A stretch of DNA of 9,044 nt from DATILI01 sp035476635. Lineage in GTDB: Bacteria > Pseudomonadota > Gammaproteobacteria > Burkholderiales > Burkholderiaceae_C. The notes under the pieces were generated by a model. The model was not told the origin of the DNA. It saw only the letters and a list, made by a program, of their open reading frames with translations, and did not search any database. Both the position numbers and the translations under genes were made by a program. Within the stretch, counting starts at the first letter, position 1. Every line of letters begins with the position of its first letter. The DNA lies in NCBI GenBank assembly GCA_035476635.1, contig DATILI010000268.1, positions 1 to 9,044 on the forward strand, written 5' to 3'. Positions 1 through 8,176 of this stretch are shown here, in pieces.

Positions 1-312
1 GGCCTGACCTGGTACAACGGCTCCAAGGGCGCCGTCATCACCACATCCAAGTCGCTGGCCGCGGAGTTCGGCCCCGACAACATCCGCGTGAACTGCATCA
101 ACCCGGTGTTCAACCCCGACACCGGCCTGTCCGCCGAATTCGCCGGCGGCCCGGTGGACGACGCCCGCCGCGCCAAATTTCTGGCCACCATCCCGCTGGG
201 GCGTTTCTCGACCTCGCTGGACGTAGCCAACGCCGCGCTGTATCTCGCCAGCGATGAAGCCGCCTTTATCTCAGGGGTATGCATCGAGGTGGATGGCGCG
301 CGCTGCGTCTGA
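1..312 (+). CDS. Short-chain dehydrogenase/reductase (SDR), C-terminal part only
   Basis: This is the 3' end of a gene that starts before the window; the frame is open from base 1 and stops with TGA at 310-312, giving 103 visible residues. Residues 5 and 9 form the catalytic YxxxK pair of classical SDRs (YNGSK), followed by the usual helix and an IRVNCINP strand. The end, with ASDEAAFISG followed by a VDG near the C-terminus, is the standard SDR finish. Such enzymes use NAD(P)H to reduce or oxidise carbonyl or hydroxyl groups in the cytoplasm. The Rossmann cofactor-binding half is outside the window, so neither cofactor preference nor substrate can be judged. After the VNCINP strand the usual Gly is replaced by Val (NPVF), which I have the impression occurs in one SDR subgroup. 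The stop lies 18 bp before moaA on the same strand, so they may share a transcript. The family is clear; the substrate is unknown. Confidence 0.93.
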   Translation, partial: GLTWYNGSKGAVITTSKSLAAEFGPDNIRVNCINPVFNPDTGLSAEFAGGPVDDARRAKFLATIPLGRFSTSLDVANAALYLASDEAAFISGVCIEVDGARCV

Positions 313-330
313 GGCTTCACAATCGGGTCT

Positions 331-1461
331 ATGGCCGAAAGAGTCATCCCCCTGATTGACCAGCGCACCGCGGCGCAGGCGAAGCCGAGCCTGGCGTTGA
401 CGCTGCCTGCGCGACCGATTGCCGCGAATGGCCTGTTGTCCGACACGCTGGGCCGGCCGCTGCGCGACCTGCGCATCAGCGTCACCGACCGCTGCAACTT
501 TCGCTGCAGCTACTGCATGCCCAAGGAAGTGTTCGACAAGGACTACCCCTACCTGCCCCATTCCTCGCTGCTGAGCTTTGAGGAAATCACGCGGGTGGCG
601 CGGCAGTTTGTCGCGCATGGCGTGCACAAGATTCGCCTTACCGGCGGCGAACCGCTGTTGCGCAAGAACATCGAAGTGCTGATCGAACAGCTCGCCGCGC
701 TGCGCACCGTCGATGGCCAGCCGCTGGACATCACGCTGACCACCAATGGCTCGCTGCTCGCCCGCAAGGCGCAAGCGCTCAAGAAAGCCGGCTTGCAGCG
801 CGTGACCGTGAGCCTGGACGGACTGGACGACGCCGTGTTTCGCGGCATGAACGACGTGGATTTTCCGGTGGCCGAGGTGCTCGCCGGCATCGAGGCCGCG
901 CGCGCCGCAGGCCTGGGCCCGATCAAGGTCAACATGGTCGTCAAGCGCGGCACCAACGACCATGAAATCCTGCCGATGGCGCGCCATTTCAAGGGCACGG
1001 GCATCGTGCTGCGCTTCATCGAATACATGGACGTGGGCGCCACCAACGGTTGGCGCATGGACGAAGTGCTGCCCTCGGCCGAGGTCGTGCAGCGCATCCA
1101 GGCCGAGTTGCCGCTGGTGCAACTCGACCCGAGCGCTCCGGGAGAAACTGCGGAGCGCTGGGGCTATGCCGATGGGGGCGGTGAGGTCGGCGTCATCAGC
1201 AGCGTGACGCAGGCTTTCTGCCACGACTGCAACCGGGCCCGCCTGTCCACCGAAGGCAAGGTTTACCTTTGCCTGTTTGCCACGCACGGCCATGACCTGC
1301 GTGCGCTGCTGCGCGGTGGCGCAACTGACGAAGAGCTGGCATCGGCCATCGGCCACATCTGGCACGGCCGGGACGACCGCTACTCCGAGCTGCGCAGCAG
1401 TATGGCACCCGACACCGGGACCGGCGCCAGGCGCGTGGAAATGAGCTACATCGGTGGATAG
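331..1461 (+). CDS. moaA: GTP 3',8-cyclase MoaA (molybdenum cofactor biosynthesis)
   Basis: A radical-SAM enzyme that converts GTP to (8S)-3',8-cyclo-7,8-dihydroguanosine 5'-triphosphate, the first step of molybdopterin synthesis, acting with MoaC in the cytoplasm. The 376-residue product has the N-terminal CxxxCxxC cluster site at C55, C59 and C62, the SAM-binding GGEP at 105-108, and the second, GTP-binding iron-sulfur site at C297, C300 and C314 (CxxC then x13 C). It ends in Gly-Gly, the conserved MoaA tail that reaches into the active site. It is somewhat longer than the usual 330-340 residues because about 40 residues precede the core; this extension contains a Leu/Ala-rich stretch and looks unstructured. 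The ATG at 331 has only a weak upstream purine stretch (GGG at 325-327), so a later start is possible but no better one is evident. It is first of three overlapping cofactor genes. Confidence 0.97.
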   Translation: MAERVIPLIDQRTAAQAKPSLALTLPARPIAANGLLSDTLGRPLRDLRISVTDRCNFRCSYCMPKEVFDKDYPYLPHSSLLSFEEITRVARQFVAHGVHKIRLTGGEPLLRKNIEVLIEQLAALRTVDGQPLDITLTTNGSLLARKAQALKKAGLQRVTVSLDGLDDAVFRGMNDVDFPVAEVLAGIEAARAAGLGPIKVNMVVKRGTNDHEILPMARHFKGTGIVLRFIEYMDVGATNGWRMDEVLPSAEVVQRIQAELPLVQLDPSAPGETAERWGYADGGGEVGVISSVTQAFCHDCNRARLSTEGKVYLCLFATHGHDLRALLRGGATDEELASAIGHIWHGRDDRYSELRSSMAPDTGTGARRVEMSYIGG

Positions 1462-2073
1462 ATTGATCAATGCAAACGAAATCACCGGCTTGATCCTGGC
1501 CGGCGGCCGCGGCTCCCGCATGGGCGGGGTGGACAAGGGCCTGCAGAATTTCAACGGCATGCCGCTGGCACTGCACACCTTGCTGCGGCTGCAGCTGCAG
1601 GTCGGCGGCGTGATGGTCAATGCCAACCGCAACCTTTCGGCCTACGAATCGTTTGGCGCACCGGTCTGGCCCGACGTGCTGGCCGACTATGCCGGGCCGC
1701 TCGCGGGCTTTCTCACGGGCCTTGAGCGCTGCGAAACGCCCTACCTCGTCACCAGCCCTTGCGACACGCCGCTGTTTCCGCTGGACCTGGTGCCACGCCT
1801 CGCCCAGGCGCTGGCGAATGAAGACGCCGAGATCGCGATGGCGGCCGCGCGCGAAGAAGACGGGCAACTGCGCACCCAGCCCGTGTTCTGCCTGCTGCGC
1901 GTGGACCTGCTGGAAAGCCTGGTGAGGTTCACCCACGCCGGCGGCCGCAAGATCGACGCCTGGACCGCGCAGCACAAAACGGCGGTGGTGCCGTTCGACC
2001 AGCCGGGCGACGACGCCCGCGCGTTCTTCAACGCCAATACGCTGGCCGAATTGCACGCCCTCGAACAATCGCC

Positions 2074-2077
<4 letters not shown>
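1454..2077 (+). CDS. mobA: Molybdenum cofactor guanylyltransferase MobA
   Basis: Transfers GMP from GTP to molybdenum-molybdopterin, giving the guanine dinucleotide form used by DMSO-reductase-type enzymes such as nitrate reductase and formate dehydrogenase. The 207-residue protein has the nucleotide-binding signature LAGGRGSRMGGVDKGL at residues 15-30 and the metal-binding Asp in SPCDTP (D104), as expected of this nucleotidyltransferase fold; family length is about 190-210. The start is uncertain. GTG at 1454 overlaps the end of moaA by 8 bp and has a poor ribosome site (GAG at 1443-1445). TTG at 1463 would give 204 residues and has GGTGGA at 1453-1458 just upstream, though only 4 bases away. 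There is no in-frame ATG before the signature. Either way, translation is probably coupled to moaA. The gene ends inside the moeA start (ATGA). Confidence 0.95.
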
Positions 2078-3342
<1,265 letters not shown>

Positions 3343-3372
3343 CAGCGCCCTTGAAAAGAAGGTCAGTCGAAG

Positions 3373-6300
3373 CTACTTTGCCGGAATGCCTTCTGCCGGC
3401 GGGTGTTCGGCCTCGTCCTTGACCACCGTCTTCTTGGCGCCGGGTACCTCATTGCGCGCAAACAGCGTGTACATCGTCGGCACGACAAACACCGTCAGCA
3501 AGGTGCCCAGCGACATGCCGCCCACGATGACCCAGCCGATCTGCTGGCGGCTTTCGGCGCCCGCGCCATCGGCCATGGCCAGCGGCACCGCCCCCAGCAC
3601 CATGGCGCCGGTCGTCATCAGAATCGGGCGCAGGCGCTGGGACGATGCCTTGACCAGCGCATCGATCATCTCCAGGCCCTGCTCGCGCAACTGGTTGGTG
3701 AATTCGACGATCAGGATGCCATGCTTGGTGATCAGCCCCACCAGCGTGATCAGGCCGATCTGCGAATACACATTGAGCGAGCCGCCGCTCCATTTGAGTG
3801 CAAGCAAGGCGCCGATCATCGACAACGGCACCGACAGCATGATCACGAATGGATCGATGAAGCTCTCGAACTGCGCGGCGAGAACCAGGAAGATGAACAC
3901 CAGCGCCAGCACGAAGACGATGGCCAGCGCACCCTGCGAGCTCTTGAACTCGCGCGAGGTGCCGTTCAGGTCGGTGCTGTAGCCGGGCTTGAGCACCTTG
4001 GCCGCGGTGTCGTTCATGAACACCAGCGCCTGGCCCAGCGAATAGTCGGGGGCAAGGTTGGCGGTGATCGATACCGAGCGGCGTTGGCCGAAGTGGTTGA
4101 GCTCGCGCGGCGAAACGCTTTCGCGCACCTTCACCAATGCAGAGAGCGGAATCATGGTGTCGTTGCGGCCACGCACGTTGATGGCGTCGATGTCTTCCGG
4201 CGTGGAGCGCCCACTGGCCTGAGTCTGCACGATCACGTCGTACTGCTCGGCGTCGCGCTTGTAGCGGGTCACCTGGCGCCCGCCCAGCATGGTCTCCAGC
4301 GCCTTGGCCACGACCTCGACGCTCACGCCCATGTCGGCGGCCTTGGCGCGGTCCACGTCGATGCGCAACTCGGGCTTGTTCAGGCGCAGGTCCACGTCGG
4401 GCGAGACGATGCCGGGATTTTTTGCAATCTCGTCGAGGAACTGGCGCGTCACCTGGTTCAGGTTCTGGTAGCTGTCCGAAGTCTGGATCACGAAATTCAG
4501 CGGCCGGTCGCGAAAGCCCTGGCCCAGCGAAGGCGGCGTGATGGTGAAGGCATTCACGCCGGGCAGGCCGTTGAACTTGGGTTGCAGCTCGCGCGCCAAC
4601 TCCAATGTGGTGCGCTTGCGGTTTTCCCAATCCACGGTGCGGTAGACCACGCTGGCCTGGGACACCGTGGGATTGCCCACATTGGCGAAGATCCGGTCGA
4701 ACTCCTTGTAGGGCTGGCCCATGCGTTCCAGCGCCTGGGCGTAGCGGTTGGTGTATTCGAGAGTCGAACCGTCGGGGGCGTTCACGGTGGCCAGGATGGT
4801 GCCGCGGTCTTCCAGTGGCGAGAGTTCCTGCTTCATCGTCGGGTAGACGAGATAAATGGCGTAGGCGCTGCCCAGCATCACGCCGATCACAATCCAGCGC
4901 GCCTGCAGCAGCCGCCCCGCCACGCCGGAGCGGCCCTGCGCGCTGGCGCCGCCGACGCGCGCCGTCACCACCCAGCGCAGCACGCGGCCATACCCGTCCG
5001 AGAGCGCCGTCAGCCAGCGTTCCATCGAGCGGTCGAACCAGTTGGGTTTCGGGTTGTGCTTGAGCAACTGGGAACACATCATGGGCGTGAGCGTCAATGC
5101 CACGAAGCCCGACACCACCACGGCGCCGGCCAGCGCCAGTGCGAACTCCACGAATAGCCGCCCGGTGCGCCCCGGCGTGAACGCGAGCGGCGCATACACC
5201 GCCACCAGCGTCATGGTCATGGTGACGATGGCGAAACCGATCTCGCGCGCCCCCTTGATCGAGGCCGAGAACGGGTCCAGCCCCTCTTCGATGTGGCGAA
5301 AGATGTTTTCCAGCATCACGATGGCGTCATCCACCACCAGCCCGATGGCCAGCACCAGCGCCAGCAAGGTCAAGGTGTTGATGGTGAAACCGGCCAGCGC
5401 CATCAGGGCGAAGGTGCCGACCAGGCTCACGGGAATCGTGACGATGGGAATGATCGAGGCACGGAAGGTGCGCAGGAACACGAAGATCACCAGCGCCACC
5501 AGCACGATGGCCTCGACGATGGTACGGAACACGTTCTTGACCGAGCGGTCGATGAACACCGAGTTGTCGTTGGCGATGTCGATGCTGATGTCGCTGGGCA
5601 GGTCGGCCTTGAGCTTCGGGATCATTTCGCGCACGCCCTGCGACAGCGTCAGCGGGTTGGCCGTGGCCTGGCGGATCACGCCGGCAGAGATCGCCTGGCG
5701 GCCATTCAGGCGCACCGAGCTGCGTTCGTCGGCGGCGCCCTCCTGCACCCGCGCCACGTCGCGGATCTTGACCGGAAAGCCGTTGACGTTCTTGATCACG
5801 ATTTCGGCAAACTGGCCCGGGCGAACCAGATCGGTCTGCGAGGTCACGCTGAACTCACGCTGCTGCGACTCGATGCGCCCGGCCGGCAGCTCCAGGTTGC
5901 TGCGGCGGATCGCATCCTCCACATCCTGCGTGGTCAGCCGGAATCCGGCCAGCTTGTCGGGGTCGAGCCAGACGCGCATGGCGTACTTGCGCTCGCCGTA
6001 GATCCGCACGTCAGCCACGCCGGTCACCGTCTGCAGGCGCGACTTCACGACGCGGTTGACCAGGTCGTTGATCTGCAGCGGGCTCAGGGTGTCGCTGGTA
6101 AAGGCCAGCCAGATCACCGGGAAGGCATCGGCCTCGACCTTGGCGATCACCGGCTCCTCGATCGCCTGCGGCAAGCGGTTGCGCACGCGCGAAGTGCGGT
6201 CGCGCACCTCGGCGGCGGCGGCGTCGGCGTCTTTTTCCAGGCGGAAACGCACCGAAATCTGGCTCTGCTCGGCGCGGCTGATCGAGGTGATGACGTCCAC

Positions 6301-6528
6301 CGCGTCGATGCCGGCGATCGAGTCTTCCAGCGGCTTGGTCACCTGCGACTCGATCACCTCGGCCGAAGCGCCCGGGTACCTGACGCTGACGGTGACCACC
6401 GGTTCGTCGATCTTGGGGTACTCGCGCACCGACAAGCGATTGAAGCTGACCGCACCCACCAGCACGATCAGCAGCGACAGCACCGTGGCGAACACCGGGC
6501 GGCGAATGGAGACTTCAGCGAGTTGCAT
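3373..6528 (-). CDS. RND multidrug efflux permease, HAE-1 (AcrB) family
   Basis: Inner-membrane proton-driven pump, expected to form a trimer that passes drugs, dyes, solvents or similar compounds through an adaptor and outer-membrane channel. The 1051 residues match AcrB (1049). A hydrophobic helix at about 10-29 is followed by a periplasmic porter loop (30-330), helices 2-6 (about 337-488), a seventh helix near 543-562, a second porter loop (563-865) and helices 8-12 (866-1022). Proton-relay residues are present: D400 and D401 in GLVVDDAIV on helix 4, and K935 in GLITKHGILIVEF on helix 10. Residues about 521-543 hold a Gly/Ala/Arg-rich stretch that AcrB seems to lack. The charged cytoplasmic tail is short. 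ATG at 6526-6528 has a good AGAGG ribosome site 5 bases upstream. It lies 35 bp behind the adaptor gene and probably shares its transcript. Substrates cannot be told from sequence. Confidence 0.96.
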   Translation of the reverse strand: MQLAEVSIRRPVFATVLSLLIVLVGAVSFNRLSVREYPKIDEPVVTVSVRYPGASAEVIESQVTKPLEDSIAGIDAVDVITSISRAEQSQISVRFRLEKDADAAAAEVRDRTSRVRNRLPQAIEEPVIAKVEADAFPVIWLAFTSDTLSPLQINDLVNRVVKSRLQTVTGVADVRIYGERKYAMRVWLDPDKLAGFRLTTQDVEDAIRRSNLELPAGRIESQQREFSVTSQTDLVRPGQFAEIVIKNVNGFPVKIRDVARVQEGAADERSSVRLNGRQAISAGVIRQATANPLTLSQGVREMIPKLKADLPSDISIDIANDNSVFIDRSVKNVFRTIVEAIVLVALVIFVFLRTFRASIIPIVTIPVSLVGTFALMALAGFTINTLTLLALVLAIGLVVDDAIVMLENIFRHIEEGLDPFSASIKGAREIGFAIVTMTMTLVAVYAPLAFTPGRTGRLFVEFALALAGAVVVSGFVALTLTPMMCSQLLKHNPKPNWFDRSMERWLTALSDGYGRVLRWVVTARVGGASAQGRSGVAGRLLQARWIVIGVMLGSAYAIYLVYPTMKQELSPLEDRGTILATVNAPDGSTLEYTNRYAQALERMGQPYKEFDRIFANVGNPTVSQASVVYRTVDWENRKRTTLELARELQPKFNGLPGVNAFTITPPSLGQGFRDRPLNFVIQTSDSYQNLNQVTRQFLDEIAKNPGIVSPDVDLRLNKPELRIDVDRAKAADMGVSVEVVAKALETMLGGRQVTRYKRDAEQYDVIVQTQASGRSTPEDIDAINVRGRNDTMIPLSALVKVRESVSPRELNHFGQRRSVSITANLAPDYSLGQALVFMNDTAAKVLKPGYSTDLNGTSREFKSSQGALAIVFVLALVFIFLVLAAQFESFIDPFVIMLSVPLSMIGALLALKWSGGSLNVYSQIGLITLVGLITKHGILIVEFTNQLREQGLEMIDALVKASSQRLRPILMTTGAMVLGAVPLAMADGAGAESRQQIGWVIVGGMSLGTLLTVFVVPTMYTLFARNEVPGAKKTVVKDEAEHPPAEGIPAK

Positions 6529-6533
6529 ACGAG

Positions 6534-6538
6534 CCTCT
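6534..6538 (-). promoter_or_regulatory. Ribosome binding site of the RND permease
   Basis: On the minus strand, AGAGG stands 5 bases before the permease ATG at 6528. It is the clearest Shine-Dalgarno sequence in the window and supports this start. It suggests the permease is translated independently of the adaptor even if both share an mRNA. Confidence 0.7.
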
Positions 6539-6553
6539 GCAGAATTTCAGGAT

Positions 6554-6575
6554 GAACCGGCCTTCAGGCCGGATC
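6554..6575 (-). other. Intercistronic GC hairpin containing the adaptor stop codon
   Basis: A perfect 6-bp all-GC inverted repeat, CCGGCC (6557-6562) and GGCCGG (6567-6572), flanks four bases. After one mismatch, two more pairs extend the stem to 6554 and 6575. Read on the coding minus strand the loop is TGAA, and its TGA is the adaptor stop codon. No T-run follows on that strand, so it does not look like a complete intrinsic terminator. It could slow decay, mark a processing point or set the adaptor-to-permease ratio; that role is inference. Confidence 0.65.
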
Positions 6576-7982
6576 GGGGCGCGTCACGCGCGGTTTGCGC
6601 TCGGGCGAAGCTGCCCCGCGTCCGGCGCCTTGGCCGCCCGCTTGCCCAGTGCCGCCGCGTGCCGCGTCGGCCAGTTCGAGCTGGCAGGGATTCGGGCCGT
6701 CCAGCGGCTTCAGGGACGCAGCCTCGCGCTTCGCTGGAGCGGCGGCTTGCGGCACGGGGGGCGCGGCCGCCGGTGCTGCCGCAGCGGCGCCCGAAGCAGC
6801 TTGTGCCGGGGCCGGCGCACGCCCATTCCCGCTGCCGCCACCTCGGCTCAGATCAACCACGCGCACGTCGGTGCCGTCGCGCTGCACGCGCTGCTGGCCG
6901 GCCGTCACCACCGTGTCGCCCTCCTGCAGGCCTTGCACAATCTCCACTTTGCCGGGCTGGCGGATACCGACCTTGACCTCGACGCGCTGCGTGGCGAAAC
7001 TGCCTTTTTCCGCGCCATCGACGAGCTTGATGACGAACTGCCGCCCGCCTTGCGGCACGATCGCCTCCTCGGGGATTACACGTGCGTTGTCGCGTTCGCC
7101 AAACACCGTGGTGATGCGCGCGAACATGCCGGGGCGCAGCGCCAGCTGCCGGTTATCGATGCAGCCGCGCACACCGACCGAGCGCCCGTTGGCATCCAGT
7201 AGCGGATCGATGGCGTGCACCAGGGCCGTGAACTTGCTGCCGGGCAATGCATCGATTTCCACCAGGGCGCGCTGGCCCCGCTTCACCTTGGTTTGAAAGC
7301 GCTCGGGCAGGCGAAAGTCCACGTAGATGGCCTCGAGGTCCTCGACGTTCACGATGTCGGCGCCGTCTTTCAGGTAGTCGCCCACGTTGACCGTGCGGAT
7401 GCCGGTGATGCCGTCGAACGGCGCAATGATTTTCAGGCGCGCTGCCGTGGCGCGCGACAAGGCAAGCTTGGCCTGCGCCACTTCGAGGTTGGCCGCGCTC
7501 TCGTCCACCGAACGCTGGCTGATGAAACTTTGCGCCACCAGTTCCTGGTTGCGCTTGTGGTTGGCCTGCGCAATCGACAGCTCGGCCAGGCTTTGCTGCA
7601 CCTGGGCCAGCGGCAGCTGGTCGTCGAACTGCACCAGCAACTGGCCTTTGCGCACCCGATCCCCATCGCGGAAATTCAGCTGGGTGATGCGGCCACTGAC
7701 CTCGGGACGCAGCACCACGCTCTGGCGCGATCGCAGGTTGCCCACGGCCTGGGCATCGTCGGTCAACCGGGCAACTTCAACCTTGGCAACCTCGACGGCC
7801 GGCTTGGGCGCTCCTGTCCCGCCTGCACCGCTCGCCGGGCTTCGCGGCGCCTCGACAGCGCCGCTGCCCCCGGTCTCGGCCGTGCCGGCCGCCTTGGGTT
7901 TGTTCTGGTACCACCAGGCGGCGCCGGACGCGGCCGCGATGCCAACGACGGCAACGAAGGAGTAGATTGCTTTGGATGCCAT
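6564..7982 (-). CDS. RND efflux periplasmic adaptor subunit (membrane fusion protein)
   Basis: Links the downstream RND pump to an outer-membrane channel across the periplasm. With ATG at 7982 the product has 472 residues. An N-terminal hydrophobic segment (about 6-22) acts as signal or anchor; no lipobox cysteine is present, unlike AcrA, and the only cysteines are 274 and 433. A flexible Ala/Gly/Ser/Pro linker (27-65) leads to the first lipoyl half (about 88-118), a Gln/Ala/Leu-rich helical hairpin (119-178), the second lipoyl half with APFDGITGIR (187-196), a beta-barrel (217-295) and a membrane-proximal domain to about 377. Residues 380-472 form an unusual low-complexity tail rich in Ala, Pro, Gly and Arg; most adaptors stop near 370-400. 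TTG at 7994 in the same frame would add four residues (MSFF), and neither start has a clear ribosome site. It precedes the permease by 35 bp. Confidence 0.95.
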   Translation of the reverse strand: MASKAIYSFVAVVGIAAASGAAWWYQNKPKAAGTAETGGSGAVEAPRSPASGAGGTGAPKPAVEVAKVEVARLTDDAQAVGNLRSRQSVVLRPEVSGRITQLNFRDGDRVRKGQLLVQFDDQLPLAQVQQSLAELSIAQANHKRNQELVAQSFISQRSVDESAANLEVAQAKLALSRATAARLKIIAPFDGITGIRTVNVGDYLKDGADIVNVEDLEAIYVDFRLPERFQTKVKRGQRALVEIDALPGSKFTALVHAIDPLLDANGRSVGVRGCIDNRQLALRPGMFARITTVFGERDNARVIPEEAIVPQGGRQFVIKLVDGAEKGSFATQRVEVKVGIRQPGKVEIVQGLQEGDTVVTAGQQRVQRDGTDVRVVDLSRGGGSGNGRAPAPAQAASGAAAAAPAAAPPVPQAAAPAKREAASLKPLDGPNPCQLELADAARGGTGQAGGQGAGRGAASPERKPRVTRPDPA

Positions 7983-7998
7983 GAAGAAGGACAAACTG

Positions 7999-8028
7999 AT
8001 TATTCGCGGGAACTAGTTCGGGAAGCAA
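7999..8028 (-). promoter_or_regulatory. Candidate promoter with palindromic operator for the efflux operon
   Basis: On the minus strand TTGCTT (8023-8028, 3 of 6 matches to the -35 consensus) is separated by 18 bases from AATAAT (7999-8004, 5 of 6 matches to the -10 consensus). The spacer contains the perfect 10-bp palindrome GAACTAGTTC (8010-8019), the place where a TetR- or MerR-type regulator could sit. The predicted transcript would begin about 10 bases before the adaptor ATG at 7982, leaving almost no leader, consistent with the missing ribosome site. No regulator gene is adjacent. The weak -35 makes this tentative. Confidence 0.3.
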
Positions 8029-8110
8029 AACCCAATCGCCCAATGTAGCAGCACGCGGCGGTGGTGCCACGCGCATTGGCCCCATGGCATGCGAATCCAA
8101 GCAATTTTTC

Positions 8111-8149
8111 GGCCCGTTTTACCCGCTCTTTACATTCGAGCGGCGGGCC
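8111..8149. other. Bulged hairpin between rnhA and the efflux adaptor
   Basis: Two nested inverted repeats: outer GGCCCG (8111-8116) with CGGGCC (8144-8149), and inner CCGCTC (8123-8128) with GAGCGG (8138-8143). The right arms are contiguous while the left arms are split by six bases (8117-8122); the loop is nine bases (8129-8137). On the minus strand it lies 28 bases past the rnhA stop, but what follows is GAAAAATTGC, not a T-run. It may therefore be an imperfect or factor-dependent end of the rnhA transcript, or simply a structured leader. Confidence 0.4.
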
Positions 8150-8155
8150 TGGCAA
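8127..8155 (-). promoter_or_regulatory. Second, weak candidate promoter upstream of the adaptor
   Basis: On the minus strand TTGCCA (8150-8155, 5 of 6 to consensus) is followed after exactly 17 bases by TAAAGA (8127-8132, only 3 of 6). It would give a leader of roughly 140 bases before the adaptor. It overlaps the bulged hairpin, so either element could be fortuitous. Confidence 0.2.
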
Positions 8156-8176
8156 AAGTTGCTGTGTTGACAGGCC

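Noticed and set aside
271..1632. 453-codon open frame on the minus strand across moaA
   Set aside because: It is antisense to a clear moaA, is rich in His, Gln, Arg and Ala as expected of a mirror frame in GC-rich DNA, and shows no family motif.
3343..3372. Bidirectional terminator between moeA and the convergent pump gene
   Set aside because: Only a 4-bp CCTT/AAGG pairing is visible and there is no U-tract in either direction.
3449..5077. 542-codon minus-strand open frame in another register of the pump gene
   Set aside because: Arg/Gly/Ala-rich shadow of the true frame. The pump frame is intact from start to stop, so this is not evidence of a frameshift.
3403..5157. 584-codon open frame on the plus strand inside the RND pump gene
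   Set aside because: Composition is dominated by His, Gln, Arg, Asp and Ala, it has no recognisable domain, and it lies wholly antisense to a well-supported gene.
5293..6555. 420-codon plus-strand open frame over the N-terminal half of the pump
   Set aside because: Same mirror-frame composition and no motif; a by-product of strong GC bias at third positions.
6557..6572. Intrinsic terminator between adaptor and permease
   Set aside because: The stem is strong, but no T-run follows on the minus strand, so a full Rho-independent terminator is not supported.
6552..7202. Plus-strand open frames over the adaptor gene
   Set aside because: Antisense to a protein with clear adaptor domains; no motif and no ribosome site.
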